This document shows positions 24,880-36,640 of a stretch of 64,000 bases of DNA, piece after piece. Source of the stretch: Heloderma charlesbogerti. Taxonomy: Eukaryota; Chordata; Lepidosauria; Squamata; Helodermatidae. Numbering within the stretch: position 1 is the first letter of the stretch; each line of letters opens with the position of its first letter. The notes beneath the pieces are model-generated. The model saw nothing but the letters and a program-made list of their open reading frames with translations. It was not told the DNA's origin and did not search any database. Location of the stretch: the NCBI GenBank assembly GCA_026122225.1, contig JANEZZ010000404.1, forward strand, positions 930,001-994,000, given 5' to 3'. The translations under genes and the position numbers were made by a program.

Positions 24880-27443
24880 AAATTGATAAAAGCTGTTGGG
24901 GTGAGGCTCCATAATCGCTCACATCTTTAGTGTGTTGGAAATGGGCTCACTGGGAATAGAACTAATTACTACACATCTGTATTTATTTGATCCACGCGGA
25001 ATTCTCCTTCTGTCACTCGGAAGAGAGGCTTGCGGCCTTTGGATAACGGTGATTCATCTCAACACTTCTGGCATAGTTTGATTCTACCGCATCAGGGGGG
25101 AAAATCAATTCAAAAAATGAAGAATCCCCACCCCATAGCTGGGCCTATATTTCATCTTATGGGGAGCAGCAACTTAAATGGTTCTTTCTGATCTAAACAC
25201 TTTGATTTACAAAACCCCTTTCACAGGTCATATGCCACAGGATAAACATTTTCATTTAAACGCTGGCCTTTATTGCAATGTTCATCCAAGTCAAATATGG
25301 GAGAATTCTGGTTATTTAGAAACATTGGAAGATATAGGTTTGGGCTGCTTCATACATTATCTTTCTAGGCGTACACCTAAAAAGTAAAGTGTGAATGTGA
25401 CAAATATATGCTTGCAAACATGTGTATTGTGCTGCTGCATTCATCAGGGAGCTGTGATTGGCTGCAACTCCTTCTTAATAATATACTTAGTGGCCCACCT
25501 ATATTGTCTGTCTGTCTTGTGTGAAAAAGATCTGTGTCTGCAATACAGGTGTGTCCAAAATAGGGAAGGGACAGAAAGAAAATGGATACCTAGAAATAGA
25601 ATGACAAAAAGGATGACCATATGGAGTAATCTGGCAAAAGAAAGCTCAAATAAATAAGACTTTACTAAGATTTAAAAAATTTCCAGTCATGTACCTCACT
25701 TATAGAAATCTTAATATTTAGATTAGTAAGAATCCTCTGGGAGGATCTCTTGTGCAACCTCCCTTAGAATGAATGGACGTTATGCACGAGCCCATCTCCT
25801 ATTCATTTCAAAGATAAGAGATATATCTGGAAAAGATTAACAGCACTGTGCTAAAGTCTAACATTTGGAGTGGAATCTAAAAACCTATTTTCAATATGCC
25901 CAAGGGTTTGGGCATACCCAGCAGTTTTGGGTTTTTTTTACATTTTTCTTAAAATAGCAGCTCTCCTGTGTCATATCACCATCTACTTTTTAAAGTCCCT
26001 GAGATTTTAAAAGCAATTTGCCATGTGGCATCTGGGACTGCTGTTTGAGAAATCCAAGCCCAAAGCCCCTTTTGGCATGTAAAGTTTTATAGAGCCTAGC
26101 CCTGAGGCTTCAAAGAAATCTGGTTTTGGTCTGGTTATTTTTTTTCTTAATGGCTTACTTCGTAGAACTCCGTCTAGGTTTTTGCACAGATTAATTGCTA
26201 ATGATATAATTCACACTGCTACTCAACTCTGCCTTACTCATTGTTAAGTACACCTGATAAAATGTGCAATTTTACAGCTTCAATACAATGGTCTGTGGCT
26301 CCGTGGCAAGGCGTTCATGTCCTGCTTATGCAAGGTATCCAGCACTCAGCCTTCCTCCTCCAAAGATATACACGCACTTTTGCCTGTGATGGTGAATAAC
26401 CCCACATATGCCAGCAGTACTGCTTACATCCTTAGGGCCAATGTGCACAGACATGTTCTGTAAAATTGAGGCTGATGTGAGAAACACTGTATTGGACTGA
26501 ACCACTAAGTCAAGGCTTATTTGAGCTAGGTCAGTGTGAAAAGCATGGATTGGCTGAACTGAAAGAACATGCTTATAATAGGGCAAAATTTAAGAGCTGA
26601 CAAATGTGCATGTTGTGATAACAGTACGTAAAGAGTTCTCATATGGTGAGGCATCATAGTTTTATAGTACAAACAATGACCTCACCAGACTCTTGCAGCG
26701 AAATATGTTTTCTATTTCAAGAAAACCTGGGCAGGGACTGATTTGAGCACTGATTTGATCTGATATAGCCAAGATCACCACTTTCAGCTGAGTTTCTGTG
26801 AATTTCAAAGGACCAAAGGACCACCCCAACACTCCCTGCCATAAATGAGCTTACTGCATTGCAGCTTTGTCAAAAGCACTTTAAAAATCAAGAGTACAGT
26901 AGTTGGAGGGGCTGGATAATTTTGGGGGGAGGGTCATCCTTTTGGAGTGTGTTCCAGAGAATTAAAAATGGCTAGATGGGTTCAAAACAACAGACATATC
27001 TAACACCTCTCAATTAAAGCCATTAAACAATCCAAGGGAAAAAAGAGTTCTAAATTGGATTTTGCCACAATAAAAACAAGAGTGAGTGAGTGAGGGAACA
27101 ACTATCTTCACAGCTGCAAAGAAGGAAAGTTTGAGCAGGAGAAGCATTTTGAGTGTTCTGCTTTCCATCACACTATAAATCCCTTAAGTTCAGAGTTCTA
27201 GATGGGGCCCAATGTTGGGCAGGGTGCAGTGGAGAAGGGCTTAGCTCAGCTCAGCTTTCAGCCTGCAAAGCTAAACCACAGTATTTATTTCCAACGCTCT
27301 TAACTAGTCACTTAATCTGTGAAGCTCTTAAAACTTGCAATAATATTTCACTGATGGGTACCAGAGCATTGCAAGTTATAAAATTTCCAATTTAATTTTA
27401 CGGCATTCCCCCCAGCTGTAGTAATTAGAAGATACAAACTCAC
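24880..27443. other. IQCH intron 13
   Basis: At 26285-26345 a tRNA-like head can be seen (GGCTCCGTGGCAAGGCGTTC … CTTATGCAAGGTATCCAG), matching a second reptile SINE type, diverged. Elsewhere no exon or clear repeat. Confidence 0.45.
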
Positions 27444-27619
27444 AGGGAAGCTGTTTATGGCTTCAGGGGTGAGGATTTTGAACCTGTCCTGCAGGTCAGT
27501 AATGTCCTCGGGGTTCCCAGATCTAACGGCTGGCTGCAGACCCAAGAGTTTATTGTAATATTGCAGCATCTCCTCGCTCATTCGAAGGGGGCAAACATAG
27601 ATGACATCCACATTAGAAT
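27444..27619 (-). CDS. IQCH: IQCH exon 13
   Basis: A 176-nt exon, phase 1 to 0, 58 full codons. Acceptor TTTTTTTAAAG|AT, donor CCT|GTGAGT. It encodes SNVDVIYVCPLRMSEEMLQY, then YNKLLGLQP… RFKILTPEAINSFP. The pattern (beta strand VIYVCP, helix, strand FKILTPE) is what precedes an ATP-grasp fold in this family. Confidence 0.95.
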
Positions 27620-28295
27620 CTTTAAAAAAAACATGTAGAGATTCACTATTAATTATTGGTATAAAGATAACACTGTTTGTCAGGATCACTGTTTATAACC
27701 ACCCTGATAGAGGGTGGTTATGTACCCTCCAAAACCCTTTACAAATCCCTTTAACTTTTTATCTCTCCCTACCACTCCATCCTGCTCGCTCTCTCTCTCT
27801 GGACAGAAGACAGCAAGCCAAAGGAACAGGGAATTTTTAGAATGAAATCCACAAAATATAAGTTGGGGGACAATTGGTCTGAGAACTTCAGGGGTCTTGC
27901 ACAGAGACTTAGCCAGGTGACCTGCTTTAATATTGGTAGGAATTGCTCTGAAAAGCCTGCAGAAAGAGCCATTTCGTACACTGCTTGGACTTGGTCAGAC
28001 CTGTGTCTTAAGCAACTCACAGTCTGGTCATAGAGGATTCCTCATGTGTATTTCTGACAAAGGCACAACACAACACGGTGCTGTTGGGATCCCCCCTGAA
28101 GGAATTCTTGTAGGAGATGAGCATTCTGCTTGTGGCTCCAAAGGGGGCAGTCTATTTATTGGTACTTGGCATCTCAAAGATGCAGGATTCAACTCTTCCA
28201 CTCCTGAGACAGGAGTGTTTATATCCTACAGCTAGTCTCTCTAGCTGGACCCAGTTTTCTTTCCCCAGGGTTCATGTTAAAGGACTCCCAGCCAA

Positions 28296-28520
28296 ATGAG
28301 AATTTTTTTTGAAGGGCAATATATAGATTCCCAAATAAATAGCAGGGGCTATGTAGGGTATTGCACAAAGTGTCAAACGCATGACTATCTGACAGCTGGA
28401 CAGAGATTGTGGTGCTGTGCTCAGTGCAATCAGGCCCTGGCTATCAGGGAACAAGTTCATTCTCTTAAGGCCAAGGCACCTGATCTGGGGGGTGTCTCCA
28501 CAAGCGATTTACTGCAGGTT
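28296..28520 (+). mobile_element. Possible CR1 ORF1 N-terminal fragment
   Basis: Frame with GYCTKCQTHDYL … LWCCAQCNQALAIREQVHSL: a C-x2-C … C-x2-C pattern and then a coiled coil, as at the start of CR1/L2-type ORF1 proteins. It lies upstream of, and in the same orientation as, the ORF1 remains at 30.4 kb. It may belong to the same copy, separated by the element at 29041-29820. Confidence 0.35.
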
Positions 28521-29040
28521 GGCTGCATTTGGAGGTTGTTCGGGGCACATGACATCATGGCCAGCTTGCAGCCATCCCAGAGATTTTCACAGAAAGACCC
28601 GTTTTTCTGAGACTACTTTTAGTCTAATTGTTTGCCTTAATTCAGCTCATCTGTGCTTCTGTTGTGGTGTGTATCAACCCTCCGTATTTACATCGGCATG
28701 ATAGTCCTGCCTAGGGGTGTGTCTTTCACCTGGCCATGACCTCACTGACCCCAGTCACGGGGTGTTCCCCCAATGTTTCCCCTTTCTGTGTTTCCCCGAT
28801 GTTTCTGCCATTTTGCAGCTGGCCCTTCCCAAGTTCTGAGCTACTTCATGGTATTTACTTCGTCTTGCCTACCACTGGTGGCCACCCCCCTGAAAGTATA
28901 GGTGTGCTCTGCTTAGCAGCTTCTCATTAAAAAAAAAATCCCCTTAAAAACGCAATGTCGAAATAGCGCATTGCCACTCCATCATGAACCTACAGTAAGC
29001 ACACCAGTTTCACCAACCACAGCTGCCTTGGGGTGAGTGG
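28521..29040. other. Unassigned sequence
   Basis: C-rich stretch (CCCCCAATGTTTCCCC) and an A-run near 28928. No gene or family recognised. Confidence 0.35.
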
Positions 29041-29820
29041 AGCCTGGTTTCAATCTTTAACATCCCCCCCCCATTCTGTGCATGTTTACTCAGAAGTAAG
29101 AAATAAATCTCACTGTCTTGCAGTGTAAAATCACTTCTCAGCTTGATTGCAGTAACGATCTTGCCTTCTCATTGCAGGGGGAAGGAGAAAGGGAGAAAGA
29201 GAGGGTGGTGGAAGCAGTAGGCAAAAGTAGTAGTACACACATGGGGAAAAATGGGGTGGGGAGCAGTAACTCTGCAGCAGACTGCTAGGATGCCATGAAA
29301 TTGGAGTGGGGGGAGAGCTAGAAATGGGGAACATTGCAATCCTATGCATCTCTACTTAGAAGTAAGCCCTGGGTTCAATGAGGCTTCCTCCCCTATAAGT
29401 GGGTTTAGAATTGCAGCCAACATCTCCCAGAGGAATTCTGAGAAATAAAAAGAGGAACATTTAATAACAACAACAACAACGAGAAGTAGAATCCCTTCCC
29501 AAATGGGCAAGCTGAAATCTGAATTTGAAGGCTGAACTCGAAGCAGATTGCTGGGATGTGGCGAAACTGGGGTGGGGGCAGGAAGCACTGGAGGACTGGG
29601 TTCACAAAGAAGTCTTTACATAACAGAGAAACTACAGAACATCAAAGAAGCACAACTTCGCAATCGTGATTTAAGAGCACAGCGAAGAAGCGAAAGAGCA
29701 CTTTAGGGTGAGTTACTACAGTTAGCCTTTAACCTTTTCACTGCAGGGGAGCGAGATTTATTTCTTACTTCTGAGTAAACATGCACAGAAGGGGGGAATG
29801 TTAAAGATTGAAAGCAGGCT
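29041..29820. mobile_element. DNA element with terminal inverted repeats of about 80 bp
   Basis: Left end AGCCTGGTTTCAATCTTTAA … GCATGTTTACTCAGAAGTAA … AAATAAATCTC; the right end, 29738-29820, is its inverted copy (GAGATTTATTTCTTACTTCT … TTAAAGATTGAAAGCAGGCT). About 780 bp, no transposase frame. It contains a second, smaller element at about 29335-29415 (TTGCAATCCTATGCATCTCT … GAATTGCAGCC). Non-autonomous DNA transposon, probably hAT-like; no clean target duplication seen. Confidence 0.8.
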
Positions 29821-30567
29821 ACCTAAGGTGAATGAGTGATTTGAGCATCCCCACTAATGGGGTAATGTGAGGGGTCGCATTTAGTCCTGTTGCTATTGTG
29901 CTATTGCGGTTTTGGAGGGTACATAAATGTTTAAAAAATAGGTGGGAGAGGGTCAGACATAGGTTGGGGAGGGTGGGGGCATTAACACACACACTGGCCA
30001 GAGAAAGCAGAAGGGGCGGAACAAGGTGAGAGTGGGAAGGAAGGAACAGGCTCTCTAAATGATGACGAGGACGAGACTCCACCCAGTAGCCACTCAAACA
30101 ATTCACAGTAAACTGCACCTGACCTGCCCAGGGCTGGCTTTGGGATAATCTGGGTTTTCGACCCTTGTATGTCCCCAGATGGAGCTGATTCAACTCAAGT
30201 AAAAACCGCAATGAAGTGGAGAGTGAACTAAACCCGTTGCTGTTCCCCCCAGAGAAGCTGAGAGAGGCAGCGAGGTTGGTGGATGAGGCATTTGAGGACA
30301 GGAGAGTAGCGCCCCACTCCCAAGGAGACACCTCTTCCGCTGGGTCTTGGGGAAAGAACGAAATGATCCCTTGAAAGGGACCCATGCCCTGGGGGATGAA
30401 CGGGTATCATCTCATGCTGATATGCCTCCAGGAGGCAGGGAACTTGTGGCAGTAGGCAATTCTATCATTAGAGACACAGACAACTGGGTTTGTGACAGGC
30501 ATGTAGGCCACATGGTGAATTGCCTCATTGGTGCAAAGGTTGTGGATATTGCGCATTATCTAGATAT

Positions 30568-31682
30568 GATGGGAAAGAGAAAACAAGTCTCAGGATGTAG
30601 GAAAACGAGCTTTGATTCTTCAGAGTAGCCCAACACATTTCAGCCCTGTGGCTGTCAGGCCTCACCCAAGTGCTGTGGGCCCTACAGCTTTGGAGCAATA
30701 GTCTGACTCAGAGTTAGGCCAGGATGATTATTCAGAGTCAAATCAGGATGGCTTAGAACCGAGTCCAGTTGTGGGAAGCTTGGAGCCGGGGAGCTCAGCT
30801 CTGCCTAGCTTCCCATCTCATTGCAGGCTGAAGGAGGGTGATGCTCCCTTTCAGCCACAGCTGCAAGATCTGGCCTTGAGCGAGGCCTCTGATTCGCAGC
30901 CTGGGCTTGTGAGAACCGAGCAGGAGGAGGACTCTGCAGGGAAGGGGGACTCGGGGGTGTCTCCCAGGTTACAGTGTCAACTGAAGAGAGCTGAAGCAAG
31001 ATGCCCTCTTAGACTCTGTGCTCACTTATGGGTCAGATTCAGGATAGATCATCAAAAGTGGAGCTTTAGTAGCCCGTCCTTTGAATTTAAGCAGGCGCAA
31101 GAGGTTGAAGAGCCTTTGCTGGGAACAATGTCTTAATTGCTTGGAATACTTTCTTGCCCAGCCCTTTCATGTATCTTGTTGTCTGCTTTGAATTCTGTAT
31201 CATTAAGACCAACTTGGAATATATTGCTGGACTTGAACTCTGACACTGTGTGGATTCTAACCTTGGAACTTTCTCTTGAACAAAGCAACACGCCAATAGC
31301 CTCTGCTTGGGCTATCTGATTTATTGGGGGTCCAGATATGCTGTACACTTTGCTGCGAGCTCTGCAAAGCTGGTCTGTGTAACCTGATCTGTTGCAATAA
31401 AGAATTTCGCTGTTATTTGTGTCCTGTGTCCGGTTGCCAGAATGTGTCAGAAAGGCAAGCCTGACACTGACATATATTTCTGGGCCTTCTTCAGGGGTTA
31501 AAATTTGTAAATAGCTTGCAGAGATCCCTGAAAAGATGTCTCCAAGAATAAATCCTGTGACTGGATTTATCCCTTGAAGAAGGCCTGGAAATATATGCCA
31601 CAGGCCAAAACACATTTGGCTACTTTGAAGAATAAAACTTTATTGTCCTACATCCTGAAACATGTCCTTTCTTTTCCACTGG
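30568..31682. mobile_element. Palindromic DNA element inside CR1, split by an LTR
   Basis: The left arm (30568-30652 and 31472-31503) and right arm (31566-31682) are inverted copies: e.g. CTCAGGATGTAGGAAAACGA and ATTCTTCAGAGTAGCC at left match CTACATCCTGAAACATG and GGCTACTTTGAAGAAT at right. ATATATTTCTGGGCCTTCTTC pairs with GAAGAAGGCCTGGAAATATAT. Removing the LTR restores one hairpin of about 300 bp with a 60-bp loop. No coding capacity. Confidence 0.8.
30653..31466 (+). mobile_element. LTR inserted in the hairpin element
   Basis: Starts TGTCAGGCCTCACCC and ends AAGCCTGACA, the inverted TG…CA ends of an LTR, with GCAATAAAGAATTTCGC as a polyadenylation-type signal near the 3' end. The flanking pentamers GTGGC and CTGAC match at three of five sites, so the target duplication has decayed. 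The exact site is shown by the split hairpin arms. An internal plus-strand frame of 121 codons (acidic, SEASDSQPG…) is part of the LTR. No internal retroviral genes here, so a solo LTR. Confidence 0.78.
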
Positions 31683-32565
31683 GTTATTTTGGATGTTCTC
31701 CAATCTTGTCAGACTCTACATTGTCTAGATAGCCTGAAAGCGCTGAGGTGGAATCAGGAGTCATGGTGCACGTCAGCATCAATGACGTGGGGAAATATAT
31801 TCGTGAAGTCCTGGAAGCCAAATTTAGGTTGCTAGGTAGGAGGCTGAAAGCCAGAACCTCCAAGTTAAAGTTATTTGAAATGCTACCTATTCCACACACA
31901 GGGCCAGCTAGACAGATGAAGGTGAGGGGTCTTAATGCGTGGGTGAGATGGTGCTATAGGGAGGTGGGGTTTCAATCTGTTAGGCACTGGGAATATTTGG
32001 GAATAACCCAAGCCTGTATAAAAGGAACAGGTTCTGTTTGAAACAGAATGGAACAAGACTGCTAGTGCTTAACTTCAAAAAGGTAGCAGTACAGCTTTTA
32101 AAACTGACCCCCTGGGGGAAAGCTGACAGGAGCTGGAGAGCTTTGGGCCTGGGATGAATCATTGATCGGGGATTAAGATGAAAAAAGTTGATCTTCAAAT
32201 GGAGACAGTGTAGAAAGAGGCCACAAGCATTCAGTAGAACATGGCAGCCAGTCAAAGAGCTCAAAGCACTATAGGGGGAAATGCACACAACAGGGACATT
32301 TGGAGAGGGACACCATACAGAGGTGTTTCTATACTAATGCTAGAAGGATATGAGCCAAGATGGGGGAGTTGGAGTCCTTGGTTTTAAAGGAGAACATATA
32401 GTGGGCAAAACAGAAATCTGGTGGAATGGAGAGAGCCAGTGGGATATGGTCATCTCTGGATACAAACGCTATAGGAAGGGCAAGGAAGGGTACACTGGAG
32501 GCAGTGCTGCTCTGTACATCAAAGAGGACATTGCCCTTTCCTCCATCATCTCCACCATGCTGAAT

Positions 32566-32668
32566 TATAGATTGTAAGCTCCTCAGGGCAGGGATCTTTC
32601 CTCTTGTACACTGTAAAGCACCCTCCACATCATTGGTGCTATATGAAGAATGAAAATAATAAATAACA
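32566..32668 (+). mobile_element. SINE/LINE 3' tail
   Basis: TTGTAAGCTCCTCAGGGCAG GGATC … TGTAAAGCACC … GGTGCTATATGAAGAAT … AATAATAAATAA, a typical L2/MIR-type 3' tail in reptiles. A diverged relative is at 41790-41870. Confidence 0.7.
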
Positions 32669-34196
32669 GTGCTGCAGGCTGCTGTGTTACTACTTTGCAA
32701 CTATTCTCTGTCAACATGCAGGTCCATTCTGGAGGCCCAGTCTGAATGCATCAGCAAACCAAGTGGCTGCTCGACGAGGTAATATTTTAATACTTCCTAG
32801 GAGGTTGCTTGGAGAAAGATGGGATACAGATATAACAAACAAATGAAGGGTGGGGAAGATTTTTAATACAAGAAACTGCAAACCTTCCAAGCGGAAGTGT
32901 GTGGTTACATGCTGCCTCTCACTTTCTAAGTCATTCAGAAGTAACAAATCTTTCCTAAAATAAACACTACAACATAAAAGAACCGTACTGAGGACAAAAC
33001 AACATTAGCGCCTTCATAATATATAAAGGCAATTAAGTGATTATTTTAGGCTCCTATAAATTTTCAGAATACATTTTTGTGCAAACTTCCTAAATGGCAT
33101 TTATGAAATAATAATGATGCTGAAATATAAATGAATCATGTAAAGTATGTCATTCTAGGGAGCCAGCAAAGTTGGCCACTGGCAAATTAATATTTTTTGT
33201 TGCTCTGCTTAGGAAGGGCTGCCACAAAGAGGAAAAAACCTACCAGCTATATTTTAAAGACAGAATGGCAAAACCCTGGCAGGGGACCTGTGATGAACCA
33301 ACCACCCTGCCCCGCCCCTCCCCTCCCCGCCCACTCCCCTTCTCCTGGAAAGATCTTCTACCAAAGAACATACCAAGCACCATCAGCTGGTGATAGATCC
33401 CAAACTCTGCCTTTGTATACACATTCCAGACTGATTCAGTACTCTGCTAAGTAGGCCCTGCACCTGAAGGACTGATCAGTTTGAATTCTTCCTCTCTGGG
33501 AGCTGTCCAGCCCCCACAGAAATACTGGTATTGTGAAACCTTTTCTTTGTCTTTTGGGTGGTTGGCAAAGAGTCACGGCAAAATTCTTCCACGCTCTGGA
33601 TGTCCAGGGGGGATACTGCTTCCCCACACTGAACAGCTTTGGTAAATTAATCTTAGGTTCTTGGGAATTAAGGATTAGTGAGCTAGGTGGATGTTTCATT
33701 TTATTTTTAAAAGCCACTGACTATTTCTGAACTTCTCTCTGCTTGGTTCTTTAATAAATATATTTAATTGGAAAGTGGAGCTGATTTGATTGTCTTGCCT
33801 AGCCTGGAGTTGGCCTTACTCATGTGCTAGATTGCTTAAACATGCTATCTTGGTTGTTAAAGAGTTTAAAGGAAGCTCTGGAAAAGAGGGCCATCCATCT
33901 CCATATATAAAACTATATGTCTGGATTCCAATGTATCCAGGTTATGAGTTATTAAATATTAATATTCAATTAGAGTTACTCATATGTGGGTGGTGGCAGC
34001 CTATTTCTGAGGAAAGTAGACAATGGGTGTCTTGCAGCCAGTCCTACCTCGCAGGGTGGAGGTGCAGACATACCAGTTTGTCACAGATTCAAAGAGCTGC
34101 TTCAGGCCCACCTAAGCACTTGGGTACCTCTAGATCTTTGAACTGCAAGTCCCACCCACAATGCTCTATCGCAAACTGCTTTTAGAATAACCCTCA
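32669..34196. other. IQCH intron 12, unassigned
   Basis: Includes a pyrimidine-rich run at 33300-33350. A segment ending CTTTAATAAATATATTTAATTGG near 33770 could be an LTR end, but its start is not recognised. Confidence 0.35.
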
Positions 34197-34700
34197 TTCA
34201 TTGATTCATTGCATTTCTATACTGCCCAATAGCCAAAGCTCTCTGGGCAGTCCACAACATGATAAAACATACTTTAAACCTTTAACATTCAAAAATTTAA
34301 AACAGTTAAAATAAGTTAAAAACAACTGACAATAAAACTACGACGACATGATCAAAAACGAAAACGCCTCATCATATGCTGTCCATTGCCTGGGAGTAGA
34401 GGAAAGCCTTAACTTGATGCCCCAAAGATGGCAATGTTGGCCCAGACAGACCTCTCTGAGGATAGCATTTCACAGTCGGGGGGGGGGCACCACCAGGAAG
34501 GCCCTCTCCCTTGTTGCCATCCTCTGAACCTCTTGGAGGCACTTGGAGGAAGGGTGCAGAAGCTGATCATAGTGTGCAGTACTGGTAGAGGCACTCCATC
34601 AGGTCCTGTGGTTTCAAAACTGCAATGCCTGTTGGAGCACCTCTGCGGCAAAAGCTGCTTGGTTTGTGCTGCAGCAGGCTGCCTGGGCCGAATATCTGTT
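34197..34700 (-). mobile_element. L2-like LINE 3' region, reversed
   Basis: Begins TTGATTCATTGCATTTCTAT ACTGCCCAATAGCCAAAGCT CTCTGGGCAGT, the inverted copy of the tail at 23941-24000, then the AAAACAGTTAAAATAAGTT region and AGACAGACCTCTCTGAGGAT … GGAAGGCCCTCTC, the reversed 3' coding area. Non-functional. Confidence 0.8.
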
Positions 34701-34985
34701 GGCTGCATGAAGCTATTGTGTCGTTTTTTGAGCCCTGAGAGCGCTGCAGAACCTTTCTACCAGAGAAAGAGACTTGGGGCAAGATAGAAAAGCAGAATGA
34801 ACTGCACCTACATGGAATCCTGCCACAAGGTTCCTCCAGCTGATTAGGCAGGGAAGGTGTACAAAAGCTGGCTCCTCCATTCTCTTAGGACACAAATGAC
34901 CAAGGAGTGACAAACAGTGTGTGGGCATGTAGGCTACTGAAACACTGTGTGCAGGCTGCACATTTTTCTGATTTGCTGAGGGAAT

Positions 34986-35040
34986 TACAGTGCAATCCTA
35001 TGCATGTTTACTTGGAAATAAGTCCCACTCATGAGAGACA
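34986..35040. mobile_element. Short DNA-element fragment
   Basis: GTGCAATCCTATGCATGTTT ACTTGGAAATAAGTCCCACTC, one end of a very common reptile MITE family. Other copies lie at 39157-39235 and 58403-58490. Confidence 0.7.
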
Positions 35041-35187
35041 ATCATGAAACCTTTAGCAGGAAAGTGTCAACTTGTTGCGGATTCTTGTGGGAATTGAGAG
35101 GTTAAAAAGTGTTTAGGGGCAATCTATTGAAACATGGATTTTTCAAAAAACAAGAAGACCGTATGGTAGGTAGGAGCATGTCTGTAC

Positions 35188-35271
35188 CTTGTATTTCACA
35201 TAGCCGTCCAATCTGCAATCCCTGATGAATAGCGAAATCAGAAGTTGCATCACGAATATGCTGAGGATACC
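35188..35271 (-). CDS. IQCH: IQCH exon 12
   Basis: An 84-nt exon, phase 1 to 1. Acceptor TTCTTTCAG|GG, donor CAAG|GTACAG. It reads (G)YPQHIRDATSDFAIHQGLQ then IGRLCEIQ and a split aspartate codon. IGRLCEI-D leads directly into the DSNVDVIYVCP start of exon 13. It begins the C-terminal ATP-grasp-like half of the protein. Confidence 0.94.
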
Positions 35272-36527
35272 CTGAAAGAAGCCATCACAATACATTAGTA
35301 CGAGTACGAATTCCTTTCCTGTGAATTACAGCAAATTGTACTTCTATTAAACAGTGAAAGCAAGAACCTAGTTTGTTTGTTTTTTTTAATGCTAGTGGAA
35401 ACACTACAGCTTTTTAAAGAATCTTTAAGTGCCAAAAATACCCACATATCTCTGCAATATTGTTCAGAAGTAGGTGAAATGAGGCATCCCCAGGTCCAAA
35501 CATAGCATTCCTAATGTAAGATTTTAATTGTCTGGTTTGCTATCAATTCTCCAAGAGCAAGCAACGATAAGAACTGGAAGATTGCATAATGGAAGACAAT
35601 GAATAGAACTAGATTTTTAAAATGATTATTTTGTGAGTATACCACATACAAATATGACCAGATTGTTTGTTAAAGAGGACTTTGATGTTAAATCCACACA
35701 GAATTAATTCTGCATCCCAAACACATATGTATTTGTATTAAAATATAAAAGCTAATTAAATTATAAAAGCAAAGATCTTTTCTTGATAGAGCAACTCATA
35801 ACTAAAAGATCATTTTCCTTTTTAGTGACATGACTTGAAATTTCACACCCACATTCCCTCTCTATTAAAAGGATTTTAAATTTACAGTTGCGGTAACATT
35901 GGATCACTTTGCACCTAGCCCACCAAGGGCTTCTGCTGGGCCCTTTCCATTCATTAAAATAAAAGCTTGCCTGGGGTTCCCACGTGCATACTGCTTGGTG
36001 GATGGCAAACCCCTTTTTACAGGACTGAAATAAGCTATCAAAGCTAGAGTGGTTACTTGAAACCGATTACATGATAATCTTTAAAATGGTTTTTATATAA
36101 CACATCATTGGCAGTTCCCATTCCCACTTAAAAGGATTTGGAAACTTGGCTAATTCCAAATTTGCCGGCCTAAAAATTGAACTGCTGTAAAAAACAAAAA
36201 CAAGATCAATTGATAGCAGGAAGAGTTGTCATGAAATCAATAGCAAGTGCTGCTTAACAACTGGAGGTTTGATGTGAGTTCTTGAAATGTCTATTAACAA
36301 GATTAAAGCGATGAATTGTCTATATAATTGCACATGACTAACACCCCCAGAATCTTGGGGAATGGGGCTAAATTCTTGTAGAAATACTACAACATGGAAA
36401 AGTTGTACTCAAGACACCACATTTTGGAAAAACAGGGGTAGCAGATATTTTAGGCATATGGTTATATGCCTGGCTTTGGGGGAGGAGCTGTAGAATGAGA
36501 TTTTGATCACTGAGAATTAATTATAGA
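35272..36527. other. IQCH intron 11, AT-rich, unassigned
   Basis: No exon or clear repeat. AATTAA-rich segments near 35.7-36.3 kb are not explained. Confidence 0.35.
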
Positions 36528-36640
36528 ACATATGAATTGCCTTGCTATCTACAGCATAGCATTTCCAGCAGTGACTAGCCAGATGCTTTGGGAAAGCTTA
36601 CAAGCAGCGCTTGAAGACAACAGCCACCCACCTGAAATTC
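36528..36640 (-). mobile_element. CR1 3' end fragment
   Basis: CATTTCCAGCAGTGACTAGC CAGATGCTTTGGGAAAGCTT ACAAGCAG, the reversed CR1 3' end as at 14255. Diverged and short. Confidence 0.65.

Larger units (their letters stand above)
30230..32580 (+). mobile_element. CR1 LINE: ORF1 and start of ORF2, interrupted by nested insertions
   Basis: Left part, 30347-30567: LVAVGNSIIRDTDNWVC … VNCLIGAKVVDIAHYLDMM, the CR1 ORF1 esterase-like domain (GNSI-R-T, and GA-V-D). Right part, 31748-32000: MVHVSINDVGKYIREVLEAK … LGRRLKARTSK … GPARQMKVRGLNAWVR, the rest of that domain (H-S-ND motif). Then 32350-32577: EIWWNGESQWDMVISGYKRY … GGSAALYIKED, the ORF2 endonuclease start. Many stops; inactive. The gap between the two ORF1 parts is filled by the hairpin and LTR described next. 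Confidence 0.88.

Noticed and set aside
29819..30385. Minus-strand frame of 188 codons
   Set aside because: Antisense to the 5' region of the CR1 element; serine/leucine-rich with no domain.
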